Shown: positions 16,374 through 26,069, numbered from the stretch's first letter. The stretch: 64,000 bases of DNA from an uncultured Algibacter sp. (GCF_947495675.1 NZ_CANLZX010000015.1:47985-111984), one strand, 5' to 3'. Made by a program: numbers and translations. Notes: generated from the letters alone by a model not told the origin.

Positions 16374-17420
16374 ATGAGTAAAGTAGTAACATTTGGAGAA
16401 ATCATGTTAAGATTAGCTCCGCAAGGATTTTTAAGATTTTCACAAGCAAATAATTTTGACGCTATTTACGGTGGTGGAGAATCAAACGTAGCTGTTTCTT
16501 TAGCTAATTATGGTGTTTCATGTGATTTTGTAACACGTTTACCAAAAAATGATATTGGAGAGTGTGCTATGATGGAAATGCGTAAAAGAGGCGTTGGAGT
16601 TGATAAAATTGTTTGGGGTGGAGATCGTTTAGGTATTTATTTCCTAGAAACTGGAGCTGTATCTAGAGGTTCTAAAGTAGTTTATGATAGAGCACATTCT
16701 GCTATTTCAGAAATCGAATCTGGAATGATTGATTGGGATGCTGTTTTTGATGGTGTTGAATGGTTTCATTGGACAGGTATTACACCGGCTATCTCACAAG
16801 GTGCTGCAGATGTATGTTTAGAAGCTGTTAAAGCTGCTAGTGCTAAGGGAATTACAATCTCAACAGATTTAAACTACCGTGCTAAACTTTGGAAATATTG
16901 TAGTGATGCACATAGAGAAAAAGTAATGACTGAAATTACTTCTTATTGTGATATCGTTTTAGGTAATGAAGAAGATGCTGAAATGCATTTTGGAATTAAG
17001 CCAGAAGGTATTACAGTACAAACTCAAGGTCATGATGTAAAAGCAGAGGCATTTTTATCTGTTTGTCAACAAATGATGGAAAAATTCCCAAGAGCTAAAA
17101 AAGTAATTACTACGTTAAGAGGTTCTATTTCTGCATCTCATAATACTTGGGCTGGTGTTTTATATGACGGAAAGAAAATGTATGAAACTCGTCAATACCA
17201 AATTACCGATATCGTTGATAGAGTAGGTGGTGGAGATTCATTTATGGGTGGTTTAATCTACGGATTATTAAAATACCCTGAAAATGATCAAAATGCATTA
17301 GATTTTGCAGTTGCTGCTTCTTGTTTAAAACATACAATTAAAGGAGATGCTAACTTAGCTACAGTTGCTGAGGTTGAAAAATTAATGGGAGGTGATGCAT
17401 CTGGACGTGTTGCTAGATAA
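16374..17420 (+). CDS. kdgK: 2-keto-3-deoxygluconate kinase (PfkB family)
   Basis: A 348-residue PfkB-type sugar kinase. The sugar-binding entry GGGESNVAVSLANYG is at residues 33-47 and the C-terminal signature DRVGGGDSFMGGLIYGL at 282-298, with D288 as catalytic base. KDG kinase makes 2-keto-3-deoxy-6-phosphogluconate, which the aldolase two genes downstream splits; this pairing is the reason for the specific call. The operon handles products of uronate degradation (alginate or pectin monomers) or of gluconate. It is the first gene after the LacI-type operator. Another PfkB sugar kinase such as a fructokinase would be the alternative if the aldolase were absent. Confidence 0.85.
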   Translation: MSKVVTFGEIMLRLAPQGFLRFSQANNFDAIYGGGESNVAVSLANYGVSCDFVTRLPKNDIGECAMMEMRKRGVGVDKIVWGGDRLGIYFLETGAVSRGSKVVYDRAHSAISEIESGMIDWDAVFDGVEWFHWTGITPAISQGAADVCLEAVKAASAKGITISTDLNYRAKLWKYCSDAHREKVMTEITSYCDIVLGNEEDAEMHFGIKPEGITVQTQGHDVKAEAFLSVCQQMMEKFPRAKKVITTLRGSISASHNTWAGVLYDGKKMYETRQYQITDIVDRVGGGDSFMGGLIYGLLKYPENDQNALDFAVAASCLKHTIKGDANLATVAEVEKLMGGDASGRVAR

Positions 17421-17457
17421 ACTACCCAAAATTAGTTCAAAAATCTTTAATTAGCAT

Positions 17458-18675
17458 ATGGAAAAATCTATTGCAATTATTTGCGGCGGTGGTCCTGCTC
17501 CTGGTATTAATACAGTTATAAGTACTTTAGCTAAAACCTTCATGAAAGATGGTTTTAAAGTAATAGGTGTACATCATGGATACAAAGGGCTATTGTCTGA
17601 TAATCCAGAAATGAAAATTTTTGATTTTCATCATGCTGATAGAATTTTTAGTCGTGGAGGCTCTACTCTAATTATGAGTAGGTTTAAACCTAAAGATAGT
17701 GATTTTAAAGCAGATTTTTTTAAAAAGAATAATGTTAAATTATTGGTAACTATTGGTGGTGATGATACAGCGTCTACCGCCAATAGGTTAACCAAATACC
17801 TTAACACACAAGAGTTATCTGTTGCTCATATTCATGTTCCAAAAACTATAGATAACGATTTGCCTTTGCCAGATAGAAACCCAACTTTTGGATTTCATAC
17901 AGCAAAAGATGAAGGTGTTCGTATTGGTAATACAGTTTATGAAGATGCTAGAACTAGCGAAAATTGGTTTGTAGTGTCTGCAATGGGACGCTCTGCAGGT
18001 CATTTAGCTTTTGGTATAGCCTCGGCTTGTCATTTTCAAATGATGATTATTCCTGAAATGTTTGATAAAACAAAAATTACATTCGAGAAGTTAATTAACA
18101 TGATAATTTCTTCTATTGTAAAATGTAAATTGGAAGGTATTGAATATGGCGTAGCTCTAGTAAGTGAAGGCGTTTTTCATTTCATGGATGAAGACGAAAT
18201 AATAAATTCTGGTATTAATTTTACTTATGATGATCACGGACATCCCGAATTAGGAAATGTAAGTAAATCTCATATTTTCAATTATTTGTTACAAACTAAA
18301 TTGAAAGAATTGGGAATAGTTGTAAAATCAAGACCAGTAGAATTAGGTTATGAATTAAGATGCTGTAACCCTATAGCATTCGATTTAACTTTATGTACAT
18401 TGCTAGGCATAGGTGTAAAAAAATTATATGATCAAGGTATTACAGGTTGTATTGTAAGTGCCAATTCAAGAGGAGATATTAGTCCGTTGTATTTATCAGA
18501 TTTCGAAGATGAAAATGGTAAAGTACAACCAAGGCTAGTAGATATTAACTCTGATATGGCGCAACTGTTTATCAATAGTCTTTTCTTTATTCAAGAAAAG
18601 GATTATGAGAAAGCTAAACAATATTTGCCTAACCCAGAGGCTTATGATTTTAAAAAAATATTAAATTGGAATTAA
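17458..18675 (+). CDS. 6-phosphofructokinase, probably pyrophosphate-dependent
   Basis: A 405-residue protein of the PfkA superfamily, which phosphorylates fructose 6-phosphate to the 1,6-bisphosphate. Family elements are clear: CGGGPAPGIN at 9-18, TIGGDDT at 98-104, and VPKTIDND at 127-134. ATP-type enzymes have GGDGS and PGTIDND; Asp at 103 and Lys at 129 are the residue pair known to go with pyrophosphate use. The gene lies between KDG kinase and KDPG aldolase with 37- and 23-nt gaps, clearly one operon. This is odd because PFK is not needed for KDG breakdown. A reversible PPi-PFK could send triose phosphates back to hexose phosphate. Confidence 0.8.
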   Translation: MEKSIAIICGGGPAPGINTVISTLAKTFMKDGFKVIGVHHGYKGLLSDNPEMKIFDFHHADRIFSRGGSTLIMSRFKPKDSDFKADFFKKNNVKLLVTIGGDDTASTANRLTKYLNTQELSVAHIHVPKTIDNDLPLPDRNPTFGFHTAKDEGVRIGNTVYEDARTSENWFVVSAMGRSAGHLAFGIASACHFQMMIIPEMFDKTKITFEKLINMIISSIVKCKLEGIEYGVALVSEGVFHFMDEDEIINSGINFTYDDHGHPELGNVSKSHIFNYLLQTKLKELGIVVKSRPVELGYELRCCNPIAFDLTLCTLLGIGVKKLYDQGITGCIVSANSRGDISPLYLSDFEDENGKVQPRLVDINSDMAQLFINSLFFIQEKDYEKAKQYLPNPEAYDFKKILNWN

Positions 18676-18698
18676 ATTAAACAAAAAATTAAAATATA

Positions 18699-19367
18699 AT
18701 GGCACAATTTTCAAGATTAGAAGTGGCGCAAGCCATGAAAGACACAGGAATGATTCCTTTGTTTTTTCATAATGATATAGAATTAAGTAAAAAAGTATTA
18801 AAAGCATGTTATGATGGTGGAGCTCGTTTAATGGAGTTTACTGCACGTGGTGATTTTGCTCACGAAGTTTTTGGAGAATTAACTAAATATGCTATTGCAG
18901 AATTACCTGGAATGATCATGGGTGTAGGTTCTGTAACAGATGCAGGTCAAGCAGGTTTATATATGGCTCTAGGTGCTAACTTTATAGTAACACCTGTATT
19001 AAGAGAAGACATTGCAATTGTATGTAATAGAAGAAAAGTACTTTGGTCTCCTGGTTGTGGTACATTAACTGAAATTACAAGAGCAGAAGAGTTAGGATGC
19101 GAAATCGTAAAATTATTCCCTGGAGATATTTACGGACCTCAATTTGTTAAAGGTATTAAAGGCCCACAACAATGGACCTCTATTATGCCAACAGGTGGTG
19201 TTTCTCCAACTGAAGAAAACTTAAAAGGATGGTTTGATGCTGGTGTAACATGTGTTGGAATGGGATCTAAACTAATTTCAAAAGAGATTATAGCTAATCA
19301 AGATTACGCAAAATTAGAGAAAGATGTAAGAGCAGCTTTAGCTATTGTAAAATCAGTTAGAAAGTAA
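18699..19367 (+). CDS. kdgA: KDPG/KHG aldolase
   Basis: A 222-residue class I aldolase of the Eda family. It cleaves 2-keto-3-deoxy-6-phosphogluconate to pyruvate and glyceraldehyde 3-phosphate. The Schiff-base lysine K138 sits in CEIVKLFPG, the catalytic glutamate E47 in LMEFTARG, and the phosphate-binding region includes MPTGGVSPTEENLKGWFDAG. It is the last gene of the KDG operon and is followed by a strong terminator. Together with the kinase it performs the final steps of the uronate and Entner-Doudoroff routes in the cytoplasm. Confidence 0.92.
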   Translation: MAQFSRLEVAQAMKDTGMIPLFFHNDIELSKKVLKACYDGGARLMEFTARGDFAHEVFGELTKYAIAELPGMIMGVGSVTDAGQAGLYMALGANFIVTPVLREDIAIVCNRRKVLWSPGCGTLTEITRAEELGCEIVKLFPGDIYGPQFVKGIKGPQQWTSIMPTGGVSPTEENLKGWFDAGVTCVGMGSKLISKEIIANQDYAKLEKDVRAALAIVKSVRK

Positions 19368-19387
19368 TATTTTAACTATAAATTATT

Positions 19388-19415
19388 TAAAAGCCGCTGT
19401 TTAGCGGCTTTTTTA
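19388..19415 (+). terminator. terminator of the KDG operon
   Basis: Inverted repeat AAAGCCGCT and AGCGGCTTT with a GTTT loop, followed by more T residues, 20 nt after the aldolase stop codon. Confidence 0.9.
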
Positions 19416-19502
19416 TTTTACTATTTTCTTAAAATTATATGTATTAGGAGCTTTTAATGTAATCAAGTCCAATCATTTTTTTTAAACTCACTTTAAATTT
19501 GT

Positions 19503-19510
19503 TACATTTG
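19503..19510 (+). promoter_or_regulatory. -7 promoter element of the FKBP gene
   Basis: TACATTTG is an exact TAnnTTTG match 24 nt before the chosen start codon. A clear TTG at -33 was not found. Confidence 0.55.
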
Positions 19511-19534
19511 GCGACACAATTAAAAATAATAAAA

Positions 19535-20236
19535 ATGAAAATAATGAAATTTTTAAGTTTAGTTACTATGGTTATTCTTTTAGCATCATGTAACCAAAAT
19601 GGAGCTACACAAAAACCTATTAAAACAGAATTAGATTCTGTAAGCTATGCAATAGGAATGGATGTTGCTAGAAATGTAAAAGCTAGTTTTGAAGATTTTG
19701 ATAGCGATTTGTTTATGCAAGGGTTTAATAATGTAACAGATTCTTCAGATATTTTACTTGAAGAATCAAAAGCGCAACAAGTAGTAAGAGCTTATTTTCA
19801 AAAGAAGCAACAAGCTGATGCCGCTAAACGTCAAGAAGAAGCAGCAAAAAATAAAGAAGAAGGTGAAAAATTCTTAGCTGAAAACAAAACTAAAGATGGT
19901 GTTAAAACTACAGAGAGTGGTTTACAATACATTGTTTTAAAAGAAGGAACAGGTGCAAAACCAACAACTTCATCAAAAGTAAAAGTTCATTATCATGGTA
20001 CTTTAATTGACGGAACCGTTTTTGATAGTTCTGTAGATAGAGGAGAACCAACTGAGTTTGGTGTAACGCAAGTTATAAAAGGATGGACAGAAGGTTTACA
20101 GTTAATGAAAGAAGGTGCAAAGTATAAGTTTTTTATACCAAGTGATATAGCTTACGGAGCAAACCCAAGACCAGGTGGGAAAATTAAAGCTAATTCAACA
20201 TTAATTTTTGATGTAGAATTATTAGAAGTTAAGTAA
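19535..20236 (+). CDS. FKBP-type peptidyl-prolyl isomerase lipoprotein
   Basis: A 233-residue exported isomerase. The ATG at 19535 starts directly at the signal peptide MKIMKFLSLVTMVILLASC, whose lipobox LLASC predicts lipidation; a possible upstream start adds 12 unsuitable residues and overlaps the -7 element. The N-terminal half is a helical FkpA/Mip-like dimerisation region ending in a charged coiled coil (KRQEEAAKNKEEGEKFLAEN). The FKBP domain follows (VKVHYHGTLIDGTVFDSS, then VIKGWTEGLQLMKEGAKYKF and IPSDIAYG). It catalyses prolyl isomerisation and acts as a folding factor in the periplasm, likely attached to a membrane. It is monocistronic, with its own promoter and terminator. Confidence 0.92.
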   Translation: MKIMKFLSLVTMVILLASCNQNGATQKPIKTELDSVSYAIGMDVARNVKASFEDFDSDLFMQGFNNVTDSSDILLEESKAQQVVRAYFQKKQQADAAKRQEEAAKNKEEGEKFLAENKTKDGVKTTESGLQYIVLKEGTGAKPTTSSKVKVHYHGTLIDGTVFDSSVDRGEPTEFGVTQVIKGWTEGLQLMKEGAKYKFFIPSDIAYGANPRPGGKIKANSTLIFDVELLEVK

Positions 20237-20260
20237 TATAAACTCACTTATTTATAATTA

Positions 20261-20291
20261 AAAACAGGAAGTTATGCTTCCTGTTTTTTTT
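20261..20291 (+). terminator. terminator after the FKBP gene
   Basis: Inverted repeat AAAACAGGAAG and CTTCCTGTTTT with a five-base loop and a long T-run, 24 nt after the stop codon. Confidence 0.9.
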
Positions 20292-20328
20292 GTTTTTAAT
20301 TTTTATGATTTAATGAATATTCAAATCG

Positions 20329-20336
20329 TAACTTTG
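20329..20336 (+). promoter_or_regulatory. -7 promoter element of era
   Basis: TAACTTTG matches TAnnTTTG exactly and lies 24 nt upstream of the era start codon. Confidence 0.55.
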
Positions 20337-20360
20337 CAACAGATTTAAATTAAAAAAAAT

Positions 20361-21242
20361 ATGAACCATAAAGCAGGTTTTGTAAATATAATAGGAAATC
20401 CTAATGTTGGAAAATCCACATTAATGAATGCCTTTGTTGGCGAAAAGCTTTCAATTATAACATCTAAAGCACAAACCACCAGACATAGAATTTTAGGTAT
20501 TGTAAATGGCGATGATTTTCAAGTGGTTTTAAGTGATACACCAGGAATTATAAAACCAGCTTACGAATTACAGGAATCTATGATGGGGTTTGTTAAATCG
20601 GCTTTTGAAGATGCCGATGTGCTTATTTATATGGTAGAAATTGGTGAAAAAGAATTAAAAGACGAAGCTTTTTTTAATAAAATTACTAACTCTAAAATTC
20701 CTGTTTTATTATTATTGAATAAAATAGATAAATCAGATCAAGAACAATTAGAAAATCAAGTTCAAACATGGGCTCAGAAAGTACCTAATGCAGAAATTTT
20801 TCCTGTTTCAGCTCTGGAAGGGTTTAACGTAAAAGAAGTTTTTAATAGAATATTGGAATTGCTTCCAGAATCACCACCATTCTACCCAAAAGATCAATTA
20901 ACAGATAAACCTGAGCGTTTCTTTATTAATGAAACCATAAGAGAAAAAATTTTAATGCATTATAAAAAAGAAATACCTTATGCTGTTGAGGTTGATACAG
21001 AAGAGTTTTTTGAAGAAGAAAATATAATTAGAGTTCGTTCTGTAATTATGGTAGAACGAGAAACGCAAAAAGGTATTATTATAGGACATAAAGGAAGTGC
21101 TTTAAAGCGTGTAGGTGTTGAAGCAAGAAAAGATTTAGAAGCTTTTTTTGGTAAACAAATTCATATTGAATTATACGTTAAAGTAAATAAAAATTGGCGT
21201 AGTAATCAAAAGCAGCTCAAACGTTTTGGTTATAATAATTAG
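20361..21242 (+). CDS. era: GTPase Era
   Basis: A 293-residue GTPase essential for maturation of the small ribosomal subunit, binding the 3' end of 16S rRNA. The GTPase domain shows G1 GNPNVGKST at 12-20, G3 DTPG, and G4 NKID. The C-terminal KH RNA-binding domain is seen in EKILMHYKKEIPYAVEV and the GIIIGHKGSALKRVG loop. The N-terminus MNHKAGFVNIIGNPNVGKS and the length are normal. It has its own promoter and is separated from the FKBP gene by a terminator. Confidence 0.97.
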   Translation: MNHKAGFVNIIGNPNVGKSTLMNAFVGEKLSIITSKAQTTRHRILGIVNGDDFQVVLSDTPGIIKPAYELQESMMGFVKSAFEDADVLIYMVEIGEKELKDEAFFNKITNSKIPVLLLLNKIDKSDQEQLENQVQTWAQKVPNAEIFPVSALEGFNVKEVFNRILELLPESPPFYPKDQLTDKPERFFINETIREKILMHYKKEIPYAVEVDTEEFFEEENIIRVRSVIMVERETQKGIIIGHKGSALKRVGVEARKDLEAFFGKQIHIELYVKVNKNWRSNQKQLKRFGYNN

Positions 21243-21298
21243 TTATTATACACTATAAAAATGTAAGGTTTCTTCATTTTATCGACAAAGCATTCATT

Positions 21299-22318
21299 AT
21301 GAGAAGAATGTTTGTAATATTTGTCTTTGTTTTTTTTGTCTCAAGCTGTACTAATGAAGACGATTCGATAGAAAATAATAACTCTAAGAATGATTGGATT
21401 ATTGATGAAAAAGATGTTTCAGGAGATTTTTTCTTATACCCTTTAGCTTTAAATCCAAAATTTGATAACGTTAGTAGTATTGACTTAAATGATGGTCAAT
21501 TAGTTGGAATTGTAAATTTTGGTTTCCAGACAATTGTTTATCCATACATTTACACTTTTGATAATGAGGTTATTAATGCTGAATATAATGGCCGTAAATA
21601 CGCTTTTACCTATTGTCCTATTACCAAAAGTGCTATAGCTTTTAGCAGAACACAAATCTTTAGAGCTTCTGGATATTTATATAAAGAAAATTTAACACCA
21701 TGGGATGAAGAAACAGAATCTATATGGTCGCAAATGTTAATTAAAGGTATAAAAGGAGAAAACAGAAATAAAAGATTTAACACCATACCCGTTTTAGAAA
21801 CTACATGGGGTGCTGCTAAATCATTTTTTCCTAATGCTAAAGTACTTGCAGGTTCTCCTTCTTACAACAAATCTTTTTCTTCATCTTCTTTTAAATTTAA
21901 TAGTTCTCCTCCCGATTATGACGGTGACAATGATAATTTAGATATAGAAAAACCAAACCCTAGTGAACATGTTTATGGCATTATTGATAATTTTAGTAAT
22001 GTGCATATTTTTAGACATATAGATTTTAAAAACAAAATTGTTGTTAAAACAATTAGCAACCAGGAATATATAATTATAGGTAATCAATCAAAGCGATTTT
22101 TTAATGCTTTTAAGGTTGATAATGCTCTTGATTATCAGGTCTTAGATATTGATGAATTACCATATGTTATTAAAGATAAAAGAGGTATTAAATATAATAT
22201 TTTAGGTGTTGGCACTAATGGAGGTGTTTTAGAAAAACCTAAATACGCATATGTTGCAGCCTGGTGGGCTTGGGAAGATTTTTATTCAAACTTTAGCTTT
22301 GTAAATAATGCTGAATGA
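21299..22318 (+). CDS. DUF3179 domain lipoprotein
   Basis: A 339-residue exported protein. The signal peptide ends in the lipobox-like FVSSC, so lipid attachment is expected. The body matches DUF3179, a family of unknown function: DGQLVGIVNFG, the central FTYCPITKSAIAFSR, RASGYLYKENLTPWDEETESIWSQ and ETTWGAAKSFFPNAKVL. In many relatives the central motif is TYCPLCG with two cysteines; here only the first is kept (CPITKS), so any metal or disulfide role may be lost. Neighbours on both sides are independent genes. Confidence 0.78.
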   Translation: MRRMFVIFVFVFFVSSCTNEDDSIENNNSKNDWIIDEKDVSGDFFLYPLALNPKFDNVSSIDLNDGQLVGIVNFGFQTIVYPYIYTFDNEVINAEYNGRKYAFTYCPITKSAIAFSRTQIFRASGYLYKENLTPWDEETESIWSQMLIKGIKGENRNKRFNTIPVLETTWGAAKSFFPNAKVLAGSPSYNKSFSSSSFKFNSSPPDYDGDNDNLDIEKPNPSEHVYGIIDNFSNVHIFRHIDFKNKIVVKTISNQEYIIIGNQSKRFFNAFKVDNALDYQVLDIDELPYVIKDKRGIKYNILGVGTNGGVLEKPKYAYVAAWWAWEDFYSNFSFVNNAE

Positions 22319-22447
22319 AAACCAAATTTTAATAATTCAATAAAACGTTTTGTTTACAATAACTGGTAAAAACTAATAATACCTTTTTAATTACATAACA
22401 TTAGCATAAAGTCTGTACTTCATATTTGTAGAAACAAATCAATAAAT

Positions 22448-23965
22448 ATGAAATATAACAAACTATTTATCAGTACTGCATGCATTGCCCTAATTTTAAG
22501 TTGTAAAAATGATGACGATTATACAACAACGCCACCATTAAATACGGAGGTGAATTTTCAGTATAAAACAACAATAAATTTAGGAGGAGAAGGTGCCTCG
22601 GAAATCTCTGCTTTTGATGCTATTTCAAAAAAAATATATACTGTTAATGTCGAATCTAATCAAATATCAGTTAATAATATTTCAAATCTTGATTCACCTT
22701 TAGTTGAGCCAGCAATAGACTTATCTATATATGGTTCACCAAATAGTGTGGCTATTTACAATGGTAAATTAGCCGTTGCAGTAGAGGCAAACCCAAAACA
22801 GAATCCAGGTAAAATTTTAGTATATGACACGACTGATGATTCACTATTAAATCAATACACCGTAGGTGCTTTACCAGATATGGTAACGTTTTCAAAAGAC
22901 GGGAAATTAATTATATCTGCTAACGAAGGTGAGCCAAATGATGATTATACTATCGATCCCTTAGGTACTGTAAGTATCATAGACTTGTCTGATGATTCTG
23001 TAACAACACTAGACTTTGCAGCCTTTAACAGTCAAGAAGCTACTCTTAAAACTAAAGGATTAAGAGTATTTGGTCCAGGAGCTAGTTTAGCACAAGATGT
23101 GGAGCCTGAGTATATAGCAGTTTCAGAAGATTCAAATACAGCTTGGGTATCATTACAAGAAAATAATGGAGTTGCTAAAGTAAATTTAACTACAAAAACA
23201 ATCGAAGCTATTTACCCATTAGGCTATAAAGATCATAATATTGTTGGTAATGAAATGGATGCTAGTGATAAAGATGGTGTAACCATGCTTAAAAACTGGC
23301 CAGTACTTGGTATGTATCAACCAGATGCTATTACTGCTGCTAATATTGGTGGTACAGAATATATTTTCTCAGCAAATGAAGGCGATTCTAGAGATTATGA
23401 TGGTTTTAGTGAAGAATTGCGAGTTGATGATTTAATACTAGATGAAACTTTATATCCAGTTATAAATGATTATCAAAATGTAATAAATCTAGGTCGTTTA
23501 AAAACAACATCAACCCTAGGAGATACAGATAATGATGGCGATGTAGATCAAATTTATAGCTACGGAGCTCGTTCTTTTAGTGTATGGTCTGGTAATGGAG
23601 CTTTACTTTATGATAGTGGCAATAGTATAGCAACCAAAACATTAAGTGAAACTCCAGCAAGATTTAACGATGAAGATGGTAGAAGCGATGATAAAGGTGC
23701 AGAACCAGAAGCTGTAGAAATTTTAAATATTGGTAACGAACGTTATATTTTATTTGTGGGATTAGAGAGAAATGATCAAGTAATGGTTTATGATGTTACT
23801 AACCCAACGGCACCAAAGTTTATGGATATATTATCGCATATGGGTGATGAAGCTCCTGAAGGTTTATTAGTAATACCTGCAGATGATAGTCCAAATGGAA
23901 AAGATCTTTTAGTTGTATCAAACGAAGATAGTGGGACAGTTAGTTTCTACGAAAACATTCAATAA
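22448..23965 (+). CDS. choice-of-anchor I type beta-propeller lipoprotein
   Basis: A 505-residue exported protein with signal peptide and lipobox ALILSC, followed by an acidic, Thr/Pro-rich linker. The rest is a YVTN-like beta-propeller with repeated blades (PNSVAIYNGKLAVAVEA, PDMVTFSKDGKLIISANEGEPN, PDAITAANIGGTEYIFSANEGDSRDY) and a calcium-type acidic segment DTDNDGDVDQIYSYGARSF. This pattern is that of the choice-of-anchor I proteins, secreted or surface proteins with phytase/esterase-like relatives. Catalysis has not been shown for the group. A near-consensus -7 (CATATTTG at 22421) lies 20 nt upstream. A terminator follows the stop codon. Confidence 0.8.
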   Translation: MKYNKLFISTACIALILSCKNDDDYTTTPPLNTEVNFQYKTTINLGGEGASEISAFDAISKKIYTVNVESNQISVNNISNLDSPLVEPAIDLSIYGSPNSVAIYNGKLAVAVEANPKQNPGKILVYDTTDDSLLNQYTVGALPDMVTFSKDGKLIISANEGEPNDDYTIDPLGTVSIIDLSDDSVTTLDFAAFNSQEATLKTKGLRVFGPGASLAQDVEPEYIAVSEDSNTAWVSLQENNGVAKVNLTTKTIEAIYPLGYKDHNIVGNEMDASDKDGVTMLKNWPVLGMYQPDAITAANIGGTEYIFSANEGDSRDYDGFSEELRVDDLILDETLYPVINDYQNVINLGRLKTTSTLGDTDNDGDVDQIYSYGARSFSVWSGNGALLYDSGNSIATKTLSETPARFNDEDGRSDDKGAEPEAVEILNIGNERYILFVGLERNDQVMVYDVTNPTAPKFMDILSHMGDEAPEGLLVIPADDSPNGKDLLVVSNEDSGTVSFYENIQ

Positions 23966-23992
23966 TTTGAATTAAATTCTTGAGTTAGTCTG

Positions 23993-24026
23993 AAAGCGCT
24001 TTAATAATATATTAAGGCGCTTTTTT
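23993..24026 (+). terminator. terminator between the convergent propeller and membrane-protein genes
   Basis: Inverted repeat AAAGCGCTTTAATA and TATTAAGGCGCTTT with a three-base loop, then T residues. The right arm contains the stop codon of the convergent minus-strand gene, so the hairpin overlaps that coding end. Confidence 0.8.
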
Positions 24027-24527
24027 AGTGTCATTTTCAAGAACACTATTCATAAAATTATTCAGTAATCTCATGTCATTAGTGCTTGAAGCTTTACCTA
24101 TACTACCAGCAAAATATAAAGTAATCCATAATAAGACCATTAAAAGCATAACACTTATTTGTACTGCATAGCTTTGCTCTAAAGACCAATTGGTATAAGT
24201 CCAAATAGCAAATGCTAAAAACAGTCCTGCTACAAGAAAGTGTAAAAACATAAATAGGGTCCATACTGTTGGGTTAGGACCAAATAAACCATGAAGAGTG
24301 CTATTGTTTTCGTCAATTTTATTAATTTCAAGATGTAATTGTGGAGACCAAAAACTTTGTTTTTCTTTTGGAAATTTTATAAAAACATGGTCATCAATTC
24401 TTGAAACTATAAACTCAGATTGTGTGTTTTTAGCATTTTCAAAATCTTTTAAAATGGTTTCGTTAAATTTAGGAATCTCCATTTTAAATCTAGGACGTAA
24501 TACAATGTCGTTACTTAAAGGCATCAA
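24012..24527 (-). CDS. conserved hypothetical protein with two membrane helices (171 aa)
   Basis: Not assigned to a named family. The N-terminal ~85 residues are soluble and look beta-rich (FIVSRIDDHVFIKFPKEKQSFWSPQLHLEIN, then LHGLFGPNPTVWTLFMFLHF). Two transmembrane helices follow at about 93-112 and 122-141, with a short charged C-terminus. It is divergent from der with about 165 nt between start codons and convergent to the propeller gene. Position next to a ribosome-assembly GTPase does not by itself indicate function. Confidence 0.65.
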   Translation of the reverse strand: MMPLSNDIVLRPRFKMEIPKFNETILKDFENAKNTQSEFIVSRIDDHVFIKFPKEKQSFWSPQLHLEINKIDENNSTLHGLFGPNPTVWTLFMFLHFLVAGLFLAFAIWTYTNWSLEQSYAVQISVMLLMVLLWITLYFAGSIGKASSTNDMRLLNNFMNSVLENDTKKAP

Positions 24528-24621
24528 TATTTAGTTTAGCATAGTAAATTACTATTTTTTATTTAAAACTGAAATACTTTTAATCTTTATTAAAAAAGAT
24601 CTTTGCTAGGTGTATATTCCC

Positions 24622-24629
24622 TATTTTTG
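24622..24629 (+). promoter_or_regulatory. -7 promoter element of der
   Basis: TATTTTTG is an exact TAnnTTTG match, with a TTG at 24603-24605 (16-nt spacing). It lies inside the long 5' extension of the der frame, which supports the downstream start codon at 24693. Confidence 0.6.
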
Positions 24630-24692
24630 CAAAATATTTCGGATAGAAATAAAAAAGGCACCGGATTAGGTGTAAAACATAATACAAAGAAT

Positions 24693-25997
24693 ATGAGTAA
24701 TATAGTAGCCATTGTAGGAAGACCAAATGTAGGGAAGTCAACTTTTTTTAATCGATTAATACAACGTAGAGAAGCCATTGTTGATGCTGTAAGTGGTGTT
24801 ACAAGAGATCGTCATTACGGTAAAAGTGATTGGAACGGAAAAGAGTTTTCTTTAATAGATACCGGAGGTTACGTTAAAGGAAGTGATGATGTTTTTGAAG
24901 CAGAAATTGATAAGCAAGTAGAGTTAGCTATTGATGAAGCTGATGCTATTATTTTTATGGTCGATGTAGAATCGGGTGTAACAGGAATGGATGAAGATGT
25001 TGCTAAATTACTACGCAAAGTAAATAAACCTGTTTTTTTAGTAGTAAATAAAGTTGATAACGGAAAAAGAGCTGAAGATGCTGTTGAGTTTTATGCACTA
25101 GGTTTAGGTGAATATTATACTATTGCAAGTATAAATGGTAGCGGAACCGGTGATTTGCTAGACGCACTAGTTGAGGCATTACCCGAGAAAGAAGAGGTTG
25201 TTGAAATTGAATTACCTCGTTTTGCTGTTGTAGGAAGACCAAATGCAGGGAAATCATCATTTATTAATGCATTAATTGGAGAGGACAGATATATTGTTAC
25301 CGATATAGCAGGTACAACTCGAGATTCTATAGATACCAAATACAACCGTTTTGGTTTTGAATTTAATTTAGTTGATACTGCAGGAATTAGACGAAAATCT
25401 AAAGTTAAAGAAGATTTAGAGTTTTATTCAGTCATGCGAAGTGTTCGTGCTATAGAACATGCCGATGTTTGTTTGCTTGTATTAGATGCTAATAGAGGTT
25501 TTGATGGACAAGTGCAAAATATCTTTTGGCTTGCAGAACGTAATAGAAAAGGTATTGTAGTTTTAGTTAATAAATGGGATTTAGTAGAGAAAGACCATAA
25601 GTCTGTTAAAGAATATGAAAGAGCTATTAGAAAACAAATGGAGCCTTTTACAGATGTGCCTATTGTTTTTATTTCTGCATTAACTAAGCAACGTATTTTT
25701 AAAGCTATTGAAACTGCTGTAGAAGTTTATAATAATCGCACTAAAAAAATAAAAACAAGCCAATTAAATGAAGTCTTGTTGCCAATAATAGAAAATTACC
25801 CTCCACCAGCTTATAAGGCCAAATTTGTTAAAATTAAATACATCATGCAGTTGCCAACACCGCAACCTCAATTTGCATTTTTCTGTAATTTGCCACAATA
25901 TGTTAAAGAACCATACAAACGTTTTCTAGAAAATAAATTGAGAGAAAAGTTTGGATTTCATGGGGTGCCTATTAGTGTTTACATGAGAAAAAAGTAA
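24693..25997 (+). CDS. der: GTPase Der (EngA)
   Basis: A 434-residue ribosome-assembly GTPase with two tandem G domains and a C-terminal KH-like domain, required for 50S subunit maturation. The first G1 motif GRPNVGKST is at 8-16 and the second, GRPNAGKSS, near residue 180. Both G3 (DTGG and DTAG) and G4 (NKVD and NKWD) motifs are present. The frame is open 30 codons further up, but the ATG at 24693 gives the family start [16 protein letters not shown], and the promoter lies within the extension. The gene stands alone. Confidence 0.97.
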   Translation: MSNIVAIVGRPNVGKSTFFNRLIQRREAIVDAVSGVTRDRHYGKSDWNGKEFSLIDTGGYVKGSDDVFEAEIDKQVELAIDEADAIIFMVDVESGVTGMDEDVAKLLRKVNKPVFLVVNKVDNGKRAEDAVEFYALGLGEYYTIASINGSGTGDLLDALVEALPEKEEVVEIELPRFAVVGRPNAGKSSFINALIGEDRYIVTDIAGTTRDSIDTKYNRFGFEFNLVDTAGIRRKSKVKEDLEFYSVMRSVRAIEHADVCLLVLDANRGFDGQVQNIFWLAERNRKGIVVLVNKWDLVEKDHKSVKEYERAIRKQMEPFTDVPIVFISALTKQRIFKAIETAVEVYNNRTKKIKTSQLNEVLLPIIENYPPPAYKAKFVKIKYIMQLPTPQPQFAFFCNLPQYVKEPYKRFLENKLREKFGFHGVPISVYMRKK

Positions 25998-26069
25998 TTG
26001 AGATTATAGTTTATTTATTCGTTATTATTGGTTATTTTTAGCTTAACTAAACAACCAATTTAAAATTAT

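Noticed and set aside
24603..24692. Upstream start for der
   Set aside because: The 30 extra codons contain the -7 promoter element and do not resemble the Der N-terminus.
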